NCBI GenBank assembly: GCA_016932575.1
Contig: JAFGCO010000071.1
Coordinates: 75,651 to 139,650 of the forward strand
DNA length: 64,000 bases
Direction: 5' to 3'
Source of the DNA: a bacterium
GTDB taxonomy: Bacteria; Zhuqueibacterota; QNDG01; JAFGCO01
A program made the translations under genes and the position numbers. The notes below the pieces were generated by a model that searched no databases, was not told where the DNA came from, and saw only the letters and a program-made list of their open reading frames with translations. Of this stretch, positions 1 to 8,966 are shown piece by piece. Position 1 is the stretch's first letter, and the number at the start of each line of letters is the position of its first letter.

Positions 1-119
1 AAATGACTGAATTATACTTTGAATTAAATAGAGAGTAAGCTGATAACAGAAGATAAAGAATATAAAGCTGAATAAGAATTTGCAGCGCCTTCATTGACGG
101 ATTTTAAGAAAATATCAGT

Positions 120-3100
120 TTATCTTAAAAGTACCATCTTCCCGCATTGTTGAAAAGATGGTGTTTTTAAACGATAAACATATACGCCGCTGCTGACGGA
201 TATTTGTGAAGCGTCGCTGCCATCCCAGGGAAGTGTGTGTTCGCCCGGCGGATATGATTTTTGGGAAAGAATTTTTACGAGCCGGCCTTTGAGATCCCAG
301 ATATCAATGGTTATTTTTTCTTCTTTTGCGAGCAGAAAATGAATCCGTGTTTCGTGATTGAAAGGATCCGGATAATTAGGCAGCAGTATAGATTTTTTTG
401 GAATTACAATGAGGACCGCTTCGATCGTATCTGAATATCCGATATTGCCATCCCTGTAAGTCCATTCCATTTTATAAAAATAAGGTTGATTTCTATTAAT
501 ATTGTTGTCCAGATATGTAAACTCATAATGGGAATTTCCGGGATCCATAACAACTTTTGAGTCGTTCAGTCTGACAAAATGATAACCATCATCGGATCGA
601 CAAAGCATTGCGCTGATAACATCCGGATGACATATCATGTATCCAGAAACGAGTAATCCCTCTGGTTTTGTTTGAGCCCTGAGGTTGCACTCCTTGAGAG
701 ACAAAGCATTTAAATCCTTCGCATCTGTAATAATCCAGTCTCCGGAAAGCGATCTGAACGGTGCTTGAACCCAGTTGGCTGTCGTATCCCGTTTTGAGAA
801 TAGCGGTCCGTCCCATTGATTTTCGCGGATATCGAAGTGCCATAATCTAAGCGAATGCTCGTCCAGACCGTTACATTCTGAATCCGTGTAACTCAGAGTT
901 AACATACCGGTCCCTTCCATATGCGGAATGCATTCAATTTGATACCATCGGGGAATTGTGTAAAAAGCAAGAGGGTGTCTGCTTTTCAGATGGGTCTGAA
1001 TAGTCGTTCGAATTGTATCATTGAAAGTTGTGTTTTGAATGCGGGCCCGGACCAGGCCCTCAAAGCTGATTGTTTGCGAAGGAGGCATTATTTTTTGGAT
1101 GAGGGCTCCGGCAAATTCATAAGCACCGATATCAATAAACCATCCTGATTGCGTTTCGTTTATATTCAGAACGGGATCAAAACCGGCATCCAATAAAGGA
1201 GAGTTCATATTGGGAATCATTGTTACCGGATCAATATCCGGATAAGTGCTGACCTCGAATTGTGATGTTACCTGTGAGTTGTATTTCGTTGGGTACCCAT
1301 AGAAGGCATTGTGGGTTATCGTCACGGGAATAGTCGAATAAAGCGCAGTATTTGAAATGTTGATCAAGCTGTCATTTGCCATATATAAATTATTGCGAAT
1401 CGATGTGTCCGGTATGCAGACAGCAAGATAGAATACACTTCCCTGACCGTCAATATGTGAAATCGAATTTTCATAATTGTTGATAAAGTGGTTGTTTCGA
1501 ATGACAGTCTGAAGATTGTCTCCACCGAGATAGACAGCGCCCCCCCATCCAAAAACATCTGAACCGGCAGTGCCCATATTTTGTAAAAACAGATTGTATC
1601 TGGCCAACATATTTTTCGGGCCTCCACCGTCACAGGCCAGAGCCCCCCCACGCCCATGCCCATCCTTATTGGCAATATTATGTTCAAAGCGGTTTTGGTG
1701 TAATACCAATATCATGTCTTTATCTGTCTGATTTTCACAACAAATTCCGCCGCCCAGACCAAAATCTGTTTTGGAACAAGACGCAAAATTGTGCATGATG
1801 GTATTTTGTTTGCAAACAGCCGAAGCGGCTTTAAATAAATATATGCCGCCACCGAATCCGGATGCGTTGACTGATGAAGAATTTTCCTGAATTTGATTTT
1901 TTTGAATAATGGGTTGGGTTCCTTCATATCCACAGATCATGCCACCGCCAAATCCGCCGCTGTGACTGGATGCAATATTTTGAAGAATCGAATTTTCCTT
2001 AATCAATGGATTTGCGCTGTGAAAAACACAGATTCCGCCGCCATATCCCGGGGCTTGAACTGCTGCCTGATTCTTCTGAATGATGTTATTTGATACAATT
2101 GGGTCTGTTCTTGTACTATCCAGAATGATGCCGCCTCCGTATCCAGGAAAACTTGATGAGAGGCTTGCGGTATTTTCCAAAATTTGATTTCCTGTGATTT
2201 GACCAGATGCATTCTCAATACAGGCGATACCTCCACCGCTTCCCCCGGCATATCCGGCTGCAAGATTATATTTGATAACATTGTCAAATAGTTTGATATA
2301 TGTGCTGTCTCCACAGGCACAGATGCCCCCTCCGAATCCCGAAAATACCGGAGAATTTTTGGAAGCTGTATTACTGTCAATTGTACAGCTCATAATTAAC
2401 GGGCTTGCGGAGTCTGCAACACAAATTCCGCCTCCGCGTCCACCGGTCTGCATAGAGGCTGTATTTTGAAGAACCATGTTGAAAGCAAGAAAGGGCGAAG
2501 TCATGTTCCCGCTGCAGAAAATCCCTCCACCTGCACCATTTTCGTTTGCTGAAGCAGTTGCCATGTTGTTGTTAATTTCATTGTACTGGACTATCCCTCC
2601 GGCGCCCTTCATCATTGCCAGACCGCCGCCCAATCCCCTGGATGTCTGTGAACCCATATTTGATGAGATAATATTATTTTCAATAACAGGCTCGGTGCTG
2701 TCACCATAACAGCAGATGCCACCTCCATAGCTTGATGATGTGGAATTGTTTTTACAGGCATAGTTGCTGTCAATCGTGCAGTGATGAACAGCAGACTTTG
2801 CTCCTTCGGAAATGCAGATTCCGCCTCCGTATCCTTGAGATTTTAAACAGCCTGAATTCTGGCGGATAACCGTCATTGAGATTTCTGATGATGTTAGTCT
2901 GCCACTGCAATAGATACCTCCGCCTTCACCCTGTTCGGTTTCGGATGCAGAGGCCAGATTATTTTTTATACTTGATAGATATATGTTGATAGATGCACTG
3001 TCTAAAACAGCAATTCCCCCTCCGAAACCGGCACAAAGCATGGAAGCTGTATTTTTGATAACGGAAGTATATCGAAAAACCGGGAATGCACTGTCTCCTA

Positions 3101-3695
3101 CACAGCAGATGCCACCGCCATAACCGGGTAAATCGATCAATTTTGAAGCATAATTTTCAGTTATCTGACATTGAGAAAAAGAGGGTGAGGTTTTTCCGGT
3201 GATACATATCGCTCCTCCGTGACCAGGCAGCATCATTTCTCCCGTGGCATCCCCGTTTATCAATGTGAATCCGATAATTTGCGTGTTGAAAGGCGTAATA
3301 TTCAATGTATCATTTCGTGAGCGGATCAAGAAAATTCGACAGCTTCCCTGAGCGTCCAGAACACAAAGAGATGAATCATGCTGGATCAGACCGAAATGCA
3401 GATCCTCATAATATTTTGCCGACCAGATTTTTAAAGGATGGCCAATATGTATAGGCTCGCTAATTGTATATTCAGTTCCGGTATCCGGATTATACCCCAC
3501 GAGAATTGTGTCACCCGGCATGCTTATATCCACAGCTTCATGGATTGTTTTTTTTGCTTGAATCCAATTTAATCCACTTCCGCTGTTCTCAATTTTTTGA
3601 TAAACAAACCATGTTTCTGCGAATATCGAGAATGTCAATATAAAAAAAATAAACAGTCCAAAACGGAATTGTATGAAACCGGATTTTTTATGCAT
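120..3695 (-). CDS. Secreted beta-helix repeat protein with T9SS sorting domain
   Basis: A 1191-residue exported protein. Residues 1-26 form a signal peptide (basic start, then a Phe/Ile-rich core ending SIFA). Residues about 155-730 carry some 18 imperfect repeats of 31-35 residues. Each has a GxGGGI(C/Y/A) turn followed by an IxxN-type strand, as in right-handed parallel beta-helices and the GGAI/FxxN repeats of chlamydial Pmp proteins. Many repeats hold Cys after GGGI. The last 90 residues are a T9SS type A sorting domain: NYPDPFNHETRI, then WDLKGRLV, WDGSD and SSGVYVYRL. Such cargo is secreted by the type IX system and usually anchored at the surface. It is monocistronic and divergent from sppA. 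Substrate or adhesive role is unknown. Confidence 0.88.
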   Translation of the reverse strand: MHKKSGFIQFRFGLFIFFILTFSIFAETWFVYQKIENSGSGLNWIQAKKTIHEAVDISMPGDTILVGYNPDTGTEYTISEPIHIGHPLKIWSAKYYEDLHFGLIQHDSSLCVLDAQGSCRIFLIRSRNDTLNITPFNTQIIGFTLINGDATGEMMLPGHGGAICITGKTSPSFSQCQITENYASKLIDLPGYGGGICCVGDSAFPVFRYTSVIKNTASMLCAGFGGGIAVLDSASINIYLSSIKNNLASASETEQGEGGGIYCSGRLTSSEISMTVIRQNSGCLKSQGYGGGICISEGAKSAVHHCTIDSNYACKNNSTSSSYGGGICCYGDSTEPVIENNIISSNMGSQTSRGLGGGLAMMKGAGGIVQYNEINNNMATASANENGAGGGIFCSGNMTSPFLAFNMVLQNTASMQTGGRGGGICVADSASPLIMSCTIDSNTASKNSPVFSGFGGGICACGDSTYIKLFDNVIKYNLAAGYAGGSGGGIACIENASGQITGNQILENTASLSSSFPGYGGGIILDSTRTDPIVSNNIIQKNQAAVQAPGYGGGICVFHSANPLIKENSILQNIASSHSGGFGGGMICGYEGTQPIIQKNQIQENSSSVNASGFGGGIYLFKAASAVCKQNTIMHNFASCSKTDFGLGGGICCENQTDKDMILVLHQNRFEHNIANKDGHGRGGALACDGGGPKNMLARYNLFLQNMGTAGSDVFGWGGAVYLGGDNLQTVIRNNHFINNYENSISHIDGQGSVFYLAVCIPDTSIRNNLYMANDSLINISNTALYSTIPVTITHNAFYGYPTKYNSQVTSQFEVSTYPDIDPVTMIPNMNSPLLDAGFDPVLNINETQSGWFIDIGAYEFAGALIQKIMPPSQTISFEGLVRARIQNTTFNDTIRTTIQTHLKSRHPLAFYTIPRWYQIECIPHMEGTGMLTLSYTDSECNGLDEHSLRLWHFDIRENQWDGPLFSKRDTTANWVQAPFRSLSGDWIITDAKDLNALSLKECNLRAQTKPEGLLVSGYMICHPDVISAMLCRSDDGYHFVRLNDSKVVMDPGNSHYEFTYLDNNINRNQPYFYKMEWTYRDGNIGYSDTIEAVLIVIPKKSILLPNYPDPFNHETRIHFLLAKEEKITIDIWDLKGRLVKILSQKSYPPGEHTLPWDGSDASQISVSSGVYVYRLKTPSFQQCGKMVLLR

Positions 3696-3727
3696 TTTTC
3701 TCCTGTCAAATCATTGGGCTGATTGTT

Positions 3728-3757
3728 GTAATATGGCATCTTTTTGGTAAAAGTCAA
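3728..3757 (-). promoter_or_regulatory. Sigma-70-like promoter for the beta-helix gene
   Basis: Read on the minus strand, a -35 TTGACT (3752-3757) is followed after 18 bases by TATTAC (3728-3733), 33 bases upstream of the ATG at 3695. Its -35 lies in an inverted repeat AAAAGTCAA/TTGACTTTT (3749-3757 and 3772-3780) shared with the divergent sppA promoter. The spacing is one base longer than optimal. Confidence 0.4.
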
Positions 3758-3771
3758 GTCAATTTTAGCAG

Positions 3772-3800
3772 TTGACTTTTAGGTTAATTTTATGTATAAT
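3772..3800 (+). promoter_or_regulatory. Sigma-70 promoter for the sppA-dxs operon
   Basis: The -35 TTGACT (3772-3777) and a perfect -10 TATAAT (3795-3800) are separated by 17 bases. It faces sppA and leaves a leader of about 190 nt. A short hairpin ACAGGTT/AACCTGT (3816-3840) lies at the start of that leader and is not followed by a T run. Confidence 0.7.
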
Positions 3801-3999
3801 AAGCTCTTGGTTAAAACAGGTTCAGCCTTGCTAAACCTGTCTGAATATATTCGGTGAATATCTGAAATCTTCTGAATAATGAAAAGGGATAACCTGCTTT
3901 GCTGACATATGCGAGGATAACTGAACGGCTTGATCAATAGGATTCAGAGATTAACAAACAGCCTGCATTATTCCAATTTATTGCCTTGAAAGGGATAAC

Positions 4000-4890
4000 G
4001 TGACGCAGAAGCAGAAAGATTGGTTTATCGGCAGTATTATTGTGATTATCATGATTATTTTGATTTTCACACTGGCCAGTCATCAAAAAGCAGGCCCCCG
4101 TTACGATGGTGTGCGATTGTCAGGAAAGGGAGATAAAGTTGCAGTTATTGAATTAATAGGGCCCATATACAGTGCAAGAGACATTGTCCGGCAATTCAAG
4201 AAATATGGCAAGAATAAATCGGTCAAGGCCATTTTATTCAGAATAGAAAGTCCGGGTGGCGGAATTTCACCCTCCCAGGAAATCTATGAAGCTGTAAAAC
4301 GGGTACGTGAAGACGGAAAACCTGTTGTGGCTTCTATGGGATCTGTAGCTGCGTCGGGCGGGTATTATGTGGCGCTGGGCGCAGATACGATTATCGCCAA
4401 TCCGGGTTCAACCACCGGAAGTATAGGTGTTATTCTTGAGATTACCAATTTACGGGAATTGTTTCAGAAAGTCGGTATTAAATTTGAGGTGATCAAGACC
4501 GGCAGATTCAAAGATACAGGTTCTCCGCATAGGGATTTGACACCTGCCGACCGACGTTTTTTACAAAATTTTGTTGACGACGCTTATGAACAATTTATCG
4601 ATGTGGTCGCTGAAGAAAGGAATATGAAAAAATGGCAAGTGAAACGTCTGGCCGATGGTCGGGTTTTTACAGGAAGGCAGGCGAAAGAGGAGGGATTGAT
4701 CGATCTTTTGGGGGATTTTGAAGATGCGGTTGATCTGGCCGCCAGTATGGGGGGTATTGATGGAGAACCGACACTTGTCAGAGAATATCAGCGTCACCGT
4801 TCGATATTCGATCTTTTATTCGAAGAATTGACAAACGTGATTCACGGTATGGGGGGGCCGCACCTCGAGTATCGATCCCTGATTGATTAA
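4000..4890 (+). CDS. sppA: Signal peptide peptidase SppA (short form)
   Basis: A membrane serine protease of family S49 that degrades signal peptides left in the membrane after secretion. The protein has 296 residues with one N-terminal transmembrane segment (about 9-26) and a single protease domain, as in the short Bacillus-type enzyme. The Ser-Lys dyad is visible: Ser119 in VAASGGYY and Lys171 in TGRFKDTGSP, 52 residues apart as in Bacillus SppA. SPGGG (84-88) is the oxyanion region. The start is GTG at 4000 behind GAAAGGG. It is first in the operon with HU, the small ribosomal protein, xseAB and dxs. Confidence 0.93.
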   Translation: MTQKQKDWFIGSIIVIIMIILIFTLASHQKAGPRYDGVRLSGKGDKVAVIELIGPIYSARDIVRQFKKYGKNKSVKAILFRIESPGGGISPSQEIYEAVKRVREDGKPVVASMGSVAASGGYYVALGADTIIANPGSTTGSIGVILEITNLRELFQKVGIKFEVIKTGRFKDTGSPHRDLTPADRRFLQNFVDDAYEQFIDVVAEERNMKKWQVKRLADGRVFTGRQAKEEGLIDLLGDFEDAVDLAASMGGIDGEPTLVREYQRHRSIFDLLFEELTNVIHGMGGPHLEYRSLID

Positions 4891-4916
4891 TATGGGAATC
4901 CCGAGGGGAGATGACA

Positions 4917-5366
4917 ATGACCAAGGCAGATATTGTGGATATAATTTCCAAGGGAACAGGGCTTACCAAGGTCGAAACCGCGGCAGTGGTGGATGGACTG
5001 CTATTAACGATTGCTCACGCTTTAAAAAATGGAGACCGTGTTGAAATTCGTAAATTCGGTACATTTTGTTTACGCGAGCGTAAAGAAAAACATGTGATCA
5101 ATCCGAAAACCGGAAAAATGATGGATATCCCGCATCGAATTGTACCGGATTTCAAACCTTCACCTCAACTGAAAGAGGAAGTACTGGAGGCGCTGACCAC
5201 TTCTGGAAAATTTCAATCGGACACACAGTCAGTGACTCAGCCCGATGCTCAAATCCAAACCGAAAAACCTGACAAGGAGCAAGACCAGGAACAAGACCAA
5301 AACAAAACCGAACCACCCCCTTCTTTGGATTTTGAATGGGATGATGATTTTTTTAAATTGGAATAA
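4917..5366 (+). CDS. HU/IHF-family DNA-binding protein with acidic tail
   Basis: A histone-like DNA-bending protein that forms dimers and compacts or bends DNA. It begins MTKADIVDIISKGTGL, has the conserved RKFGTF and the arm motif NPKTGKMMDIPHRIVPDFKPS. After about residue 95 it carries an extra tail of about 50 residues rich in Gln, Asp, Glu and Pro that ordinary 90-residue HU lacks. The start at 4917 is preferred over ATG 4911 because the ribosome site GAGGGGAG (4903-4910) abuts 4911 but sits 6 bases before 4917. It lies 26 bases after sppA in the same operon. Confidence 0.9.
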   Translation: MTKADIVDIISKGTGLTKVETAAVVDGLLLTIAHALKNGDRVEIRKFGTFCLRERKEKHVINPKTGKMMDIPHRIVPDFKPSPQLKEEVLEALTTSGKFQSDTQSVTQPDAQIQTEKPDKEQDQEQDQNKTEPPPSLDFEWDDDFFKLE

Positions 5367-5413
5367 ATGAATAATAAATAAATAGAAAAGCCTGCAGAAA
5401 GGAGGAAACCGAT

Positions 5414-5509
5414 TTGCCCTGTGGAAAGAAGCGAAAACGGCATAAAATCGCCACACATAAGCGTAAAAAGCGTTTGCGTAAAAATCGTCATAAGAAAAAA
5501 TTGAAATGA
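5414..5509 (+). CDS. Tiny basic ribosomal protein, mS38/bS22-like (AURKAIP1/COX24 domain)
   Basis: A 31-codon gene that starts at TTG 5414 after a strong site GAAAGGAGG (5397-5405) and ends at TGA 5509. The product is almost entirely Lys, Arg and His, with the core GKKRKRHKIATHKRKKRLRK. This matches the small bacterial proteins with an AURKAIP1/COX24 domain, related to mitochondrial mS38 and mycobacterial bS22, which bind rRNA in the small subunit. Its TGA overlaps the ATG of xseA (ATGA), so the two are probably translationally coupled. It is short enough to be missed by automatic annotation. The family call rests on composition and recalled family sequences. Confidence 0.85.
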   Translation: MPCGKKRKRHKIATHKRKKRLRKNRHKKKLK

Positions 5510-6747
5510 GTTTTTTTGAAAATGACATTCATGTGAATGAACTACCCTCCGACAGGAGGGTTTATTCTGTTTCAGATTTGACACGCGAAGTGAAGCTGAC
5601 ACTGGAAAATCACTTTCCTCCTGTCTGGGTGGAAGGTGAAATATCCAATTTCAAACGGCACAGTTCCGGCCATTTTTATTTTTCTCTAAAGGATGAATAT
5701 GCACAGTTGAGCTGTACGATGTGGCGAGGAAGAAATCAGGGCTTATTGTTTAATCCTGAGGATGGCATGAAAGTGCTGGCGATGGGGAACATGACTGTTT
5801 ACGAGCGTCAGGGCAGATATCAGCTTGATGTGATGCTGATGCAGCCCGCGGGTATCGGTGAGCTGCAAATGGCATTTGAATCGATGAAGCAGCGATTAAA
5901 AGAGGAAGGTCTGTTTGATTCTGAATATAAACAATCTCTTCCTGAGTTTCCCCAGCGCATTGGTATCGTGACATCTCCAACAGGCGCTGCCATACGTGAC
6001 ATTGTCAGTGTGGTTCATCGACGTTTTCCGGGTGTGCAAATAATTCTTTATCCGGTACGTGTACAGGGGTCAGGTGCCGCCGAGGAAATTGCTCAGGCGA
6101 TTGATACATTCAATGAATATGGCGGGGTGGATGTTCTCATCGTAGGACGCGGGGGGGGGTCTCTGGAAGATTTATGGGCGTTCAACGAAGAAATTGTGGC
6201 CAGGGCTATTTTCAAGTCGTCGATTCCGGTCATTTCTGCGGTCGGTCATGAAGTTGACTTTTCAATCAGCGACTTTGTCTCAGATGTACGGGCTCCCACA
6301 CCCTCCGCTGCGGCTGAATTGGTGGTTCGAGACCGGGAAGACCTCCACCATATGCTTTCGTTTCACGCTCTGCGTATGTGGAGATTTTTACAAAGAAAGA
6401 TCAGCATAGAAAAGGAACGAGTGACAGCAATCAAACACAGGTATGCCTTTCGACAGCCTCTGGATTGTGTCCGCGAAAACAGGCTGCGTATGGATGAAAT
6501 CCATCGATCCATGGAACGCAGTTATCAGCATCGTCTGGAGGAAGAGATTTTAAATGTATCGCGATTGAAAGCCAGGCTTCGTGCATTGAATCCCAGGGGA
6601 GTGCTTGATCGCGGATACAGTATTACTACACGTATTCGGGATGGCGCAGTACTTAGAGGATCCAAAGAGACAGAAGTTCAAGAGCACCTGAGAATTCAGC
6701 TTGCCAAAGGCGCTGTTCGCACTGTTGTTGAAGAAGTGGAGGAGTGA
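5506..6747 (+). CDS. xseA: Exodeoxyribonuclease VII large subunit
   Basis: The catalytic and DNA-binding subunit of exonuclease VII, which degrades single-stranded DNA in both directions and acts in repair. The protein has 413 residues. An N-terminal OB fold (about 15-110) includes VSDLTREVK, WVEGEISNFKRHSSGH and YFSLKD. The central nuclease domain has GIVTSPTGAAIRDI, GRGGGSLEDLWAFNEE and SAVGHEVDFSISDFVSDVRAPTPS with one break for length. A coiled-coil region and C-terminal segment follow. The ATG overlaps the stop of the small ribosomal protein gene. xseB follows after 3 bases. Confidence 0.95.
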   Translation: MSFFENDIHVNELPSDRRVYSVSDLTREVKLTLENHFPPVWVEGEISNFKRHSSGHFYFSLKDEYAQLSCTMWRGRNQGLLFNPEDGMKVLAMGNMTVYERQGRYQLDVMLMQPAGIGELQMAFESMKQRLKEEGLFDSEYKQSLPEFPQRIGIVTSPTGAAIRDIVSVVHRRFPGVQIILYPVRVQGSGAAEEIAQAIDTFNEYGGVDVLIVGRGGGSLEDLWAFNEEIVARAIFKSSIPVISAVGHEVDFSISDFVSDVRAPTPSAAAELVVRDREDLHHMLSFHALRMWRFLQRKISIEKERVTAIKHRYAFRQPLDCVRENRLRMDEIHRSMERSYQHRLEEEILNVSRLKARLRALNPRGVLDRGYSITTRIRDGAVLRGSKETEVQEHLRIQLAKGAVRTVVEEVEE

Positions 6748-6750
6748 TCA

Positions 6751-7005
6751 TTGAATACGTCGAATAAAAAGAGCCGGTCAATTTCTTTTGAAGAGGCATT
6801 TCAAAAACTTGAACAGATTGCTGATCGTCTTGAAAGCGGAGAGGTGCCGCTGGAAGAATCAATGAGGGTATTCGAAGAAGGAGTGGCTTTGGTAAAAGTC
6901 TGTACTGAAAAGCTGGACGCGGCCGAAGCTCAACTTCAAAAGCTGGTAAAAAGCGAAGATGGTTTTCAACTGGAACTGATGGGCGCATCGGAGTCGTCCG
7001 ATTGA
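6751..7005 (+). CDS. xseB: Exodeoxyribonuclease VII small subunit
   Basis: The accessory subunit of exonuclease VII, an 84-residue helical protein. The family core is clear: SFEEAFQKLEQIADRLESG, then VPLEESMRVFEEGVALV and CTEKLDAAE. The start is TTG 6751, with GGAGGAG (6738-6744) placed about 6 bases upstream. It lies immediately after xseA, which fits the fixed stoichiometry of the complex, and 83 bases before the preferred dxs start. Confidence 0.93.
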   Translation: MNTSNKKSRSISFEEAFQKLEQIADRLESGEVPLEESMRVFEEGVALVKVCTEKLDAAEAQLQKLVKSEDGFQLELMGASESSD

Positions 7006-7088
7006 TTTTTTAAATAGAATCATGACATGGATCAGGGATTCGTGTTCATCAGTTCATGATAAACAAGCAAAATATGAAGGCTGGATGC

Positions 7089-8966
7089 ATGCAGAAACTG
7101 CTTGATAAAATTCAGTATCCCGAGGATTTAAAGAAGCTTAATATTGAGCAACTGCCCCAATTGGCAGAAGAGATCCGTACATTTTTGGTTGAACAGGTCT
7201 CCAAAACAGGCGGGCATCTTGCGCCCAATCTGGGTGTGGTTGAATTGACACTGGCCCTGCATTATGTGTTTGATATGCCAAAAGATAAAATTGTCTGGGA
7301 TGTCGGTCATCAGGCCTATGTACATAAAATTCTGACCGGAAGAAAAGACAGATTTCATACCCTCCGTCAATATGGAGGTATCAGCGGTTTTCCAAAAATT
7401 TCTGAAAGTGAGTACGATGTATTTGGTGTCGGTCATGCTTCCACATCCATCTCAGCGGCATATGGAATGGCTGTGGCCCGTGATTTAAACCAGGATGACT
7501 TTTCCGTTGTCGCTGTCATTGGCGACGGAGCAATGACCGGCGGTCTTGCGCTTGAAGGGCTTAACAACGCCGGTGGCTCCAGGCGTGATTTTATCGTGAT
7601 TCTCAATGACAACCGCATGTCCATTTCTCCCAACGTCGGTGCTTTATCCAAGGCTCTGACGCAAGTGATTACAACGTCTCTTTATAATCGGGTAAAGGAA
7701 GATATCTGGGAATTGACAGGGAGGTTGCCCCGGGGTGCACGAACCCTTCGAAAAATTATTCAGCGTATTGAAGAAGCCCTGAAAATGATGTTGATTCCGG
7801 GGCAGTTTTTTGAAAGGATGGGATTCCGATACTTCGGTCCGGTAAGCGGACACAATATCGATCGGATGATCCGGATTTTTCGTGAAATTAAAAAACTGCA
7901 CGGCCCGATTCTGGTCCATTTACACTCGGTCAAGGGCAAGGGATACAAGTTTGCTGAAGAGGACGCGACAAAATTTCACGGACTGGGATCATTCTGCCCG
8001 GAAACGGGAAATGCAAAACCCAGGAAAGCTCCGCCGTATAACGAAATTTTTGGAACTGCTTTGGTTGAACTTGCAGAAAAAGATGAAAAAATTATCGGTA
8101 TCACGGCAGCAATGGCACATGGAACAGGGCTCATTCATTTACAAAAACGGTTCCCGCAACGGTTTTTTGATGTGGGAATCGCAGAGCAGCATGCGGTTAC
8201 CTTTGCAGCAGGTATGGCCCTTCAGGGATTGAAACCTGTGGTAGCCATTTATTCCACCTTTTTACAGCGTGCGTATGACCAGCTTATTCATGATGTGGGC
8301 CTGCAAAAGCTGCCAATTGTTTTTGTTCTGGATCGGGGCGGTCTGGTTGGAGAAGATGGTCCCACGCACCATGGCAGCTTCGATCTCAGTTATCTGCGGA
8401 TTATTCCCAATTTTGTGATTATGGCGCCTCGGGATGAAAATGAGCTTCGCGATATGCTGTATACAGCCCTGAATTATGAAGATGGCCCGGTTGCCATTCG
8501 ATATCCGAGAGGAGAAAGCCTGGGTCTGCCAAGAAAGCCGAAATTGGAGATGATTCCAATTGGTAAAAGCATCGTGGAACGTACGGGGAAGCATGTGGCC
8601 ATTCTGGCAGCCGGAGACCGGGTTGTTCCTGTGCTGGATGTGGCTTCTCAGTTGGAAAAAAGGAAAATCATGGCAGAAGTGGTTAATGTCCGGTTTATCA
8701 AACCCCTTGACCGTGTCATGCTTGAAAATATAACCCGACGGTTTAAGCATGTGGTGACCGTAGAAAATAACTGCATGATCGGGGGCATGGGAAGCGCGGT
8801 AGCCGAGTGGATGGCCGAGGCTCAGGTAACGGACGTCACTTTGCACCGTTTCGGATTAAAGGATGAATTCATACCGCATGGCAGTCTGTGCGATTTATGG
8901 GATTATGTCGGCTTCAGTACCCATCTGTTAACCAATGCAATAGAAAAATGTGTCAAAAAGAAGTAA
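7089..8966 (+). CDS. dxs: 1-deoxy-D-xylulose-5-phosphate synthase
   Basis: A thiamine-diphosphate enzyme that condenses pyruvate and glyceraldehyde 3-phosphate, the first step of the MEP isoprenoid pathway. The TPP-binding motif GDGAMTGG...NN is present (about residues 143-170), as are HPSWDVGHQAYVHK-like and FDVGIAEQHAVTFAAGMA motifs, the latter with the catalytic Glu of the pyrimidine domain. A transketolase C-terminal domain follows. An upstream ATG (7056) is in frame. I prefer 7089 because GAAGG lies 8 bases before it and MQKLLDKI is the usual family start; the protein is then 625 residues. It is last in the sppA operon. Confidence 0.93.
   Translation: MQKLLDKIQYPEDLKKLNIEQLPQLAEEIRTFLVEQVSKTGGHLAPNLGVVELTLALHYVFDMPKDKIVWDVGHQAYVHKILTGRKDRFHTLRQYGGISGFPKISESEYDVFGVGHASTSISAAYGMAVARDLNQDDFSVVAVIGDGAMTGGLALEGLNNAGGSRRDFIVILNDNRMSISPNVGALSKALTQVITTSLYNRVKEDIWELTGRLPRGARTLRKIIQRIEEALKMMLIPGQFFERMGFRYFGPVSGHNIDRMIRIFREIKKLHGPILVHLHSVKGKGYKFAEEDATKFHGLGSFCPETGNAKPRKAPPYNEIFGTALVELAEKDEKIIGITAAMAHGTGLIHLQKRFPQRFFDVGIAEQHAVTFAAGMALQGLKPVVAIYSTFLQRAYDQLIHDVGLQKLPIVFVLDRGGLVGEDGPTHHGSFDLSYLRIIPNFVIMAPRDENELRDMLYTALNYEDGPVAIRYPRGESLGLPRKPKLEMIPIGKSIVERTGKHVAILAAGDRVVPVLDVASQLEKRKIMAEVVNVRFIKPLDRVMLENITRRFKHVVTVENNCMIGGMGSAVAEWMAEAQVTDVTLHRFGLKDEFIPHGSLCDLWDYVGFSTHLLTNAIEKCVKKK

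Larger units (their letters stand above)
3696..3999. other. Divergent intergenic region, 304 bp
   Basis: This gap holds the two divergent promoters and the leader hairpin listed separately. The motif GAAAGGGATAAC occurs near its end (about 3988-3999, the sppA ribosome site), and a closely similar GAAAAGGGATAAC lies about 95 bases upstream. I see no small gene in it. Confidence 0.5.

Noticed and set aside
1364-2380. Long open frames antisense or out of frame inside the beta-helix gene
   Set aside because: They arise from the low-complexity GGGI repeat coding and show only translated repeat shadows.
5229-5602. Minus-strand frames of about 100 codons opposite the HU tail and xseA start
   Set aside because: Antisense to well-supported genes with no ribosome site; the hydrophobic content is a by-product of Lys- and Gln-rich coding on the other strand.
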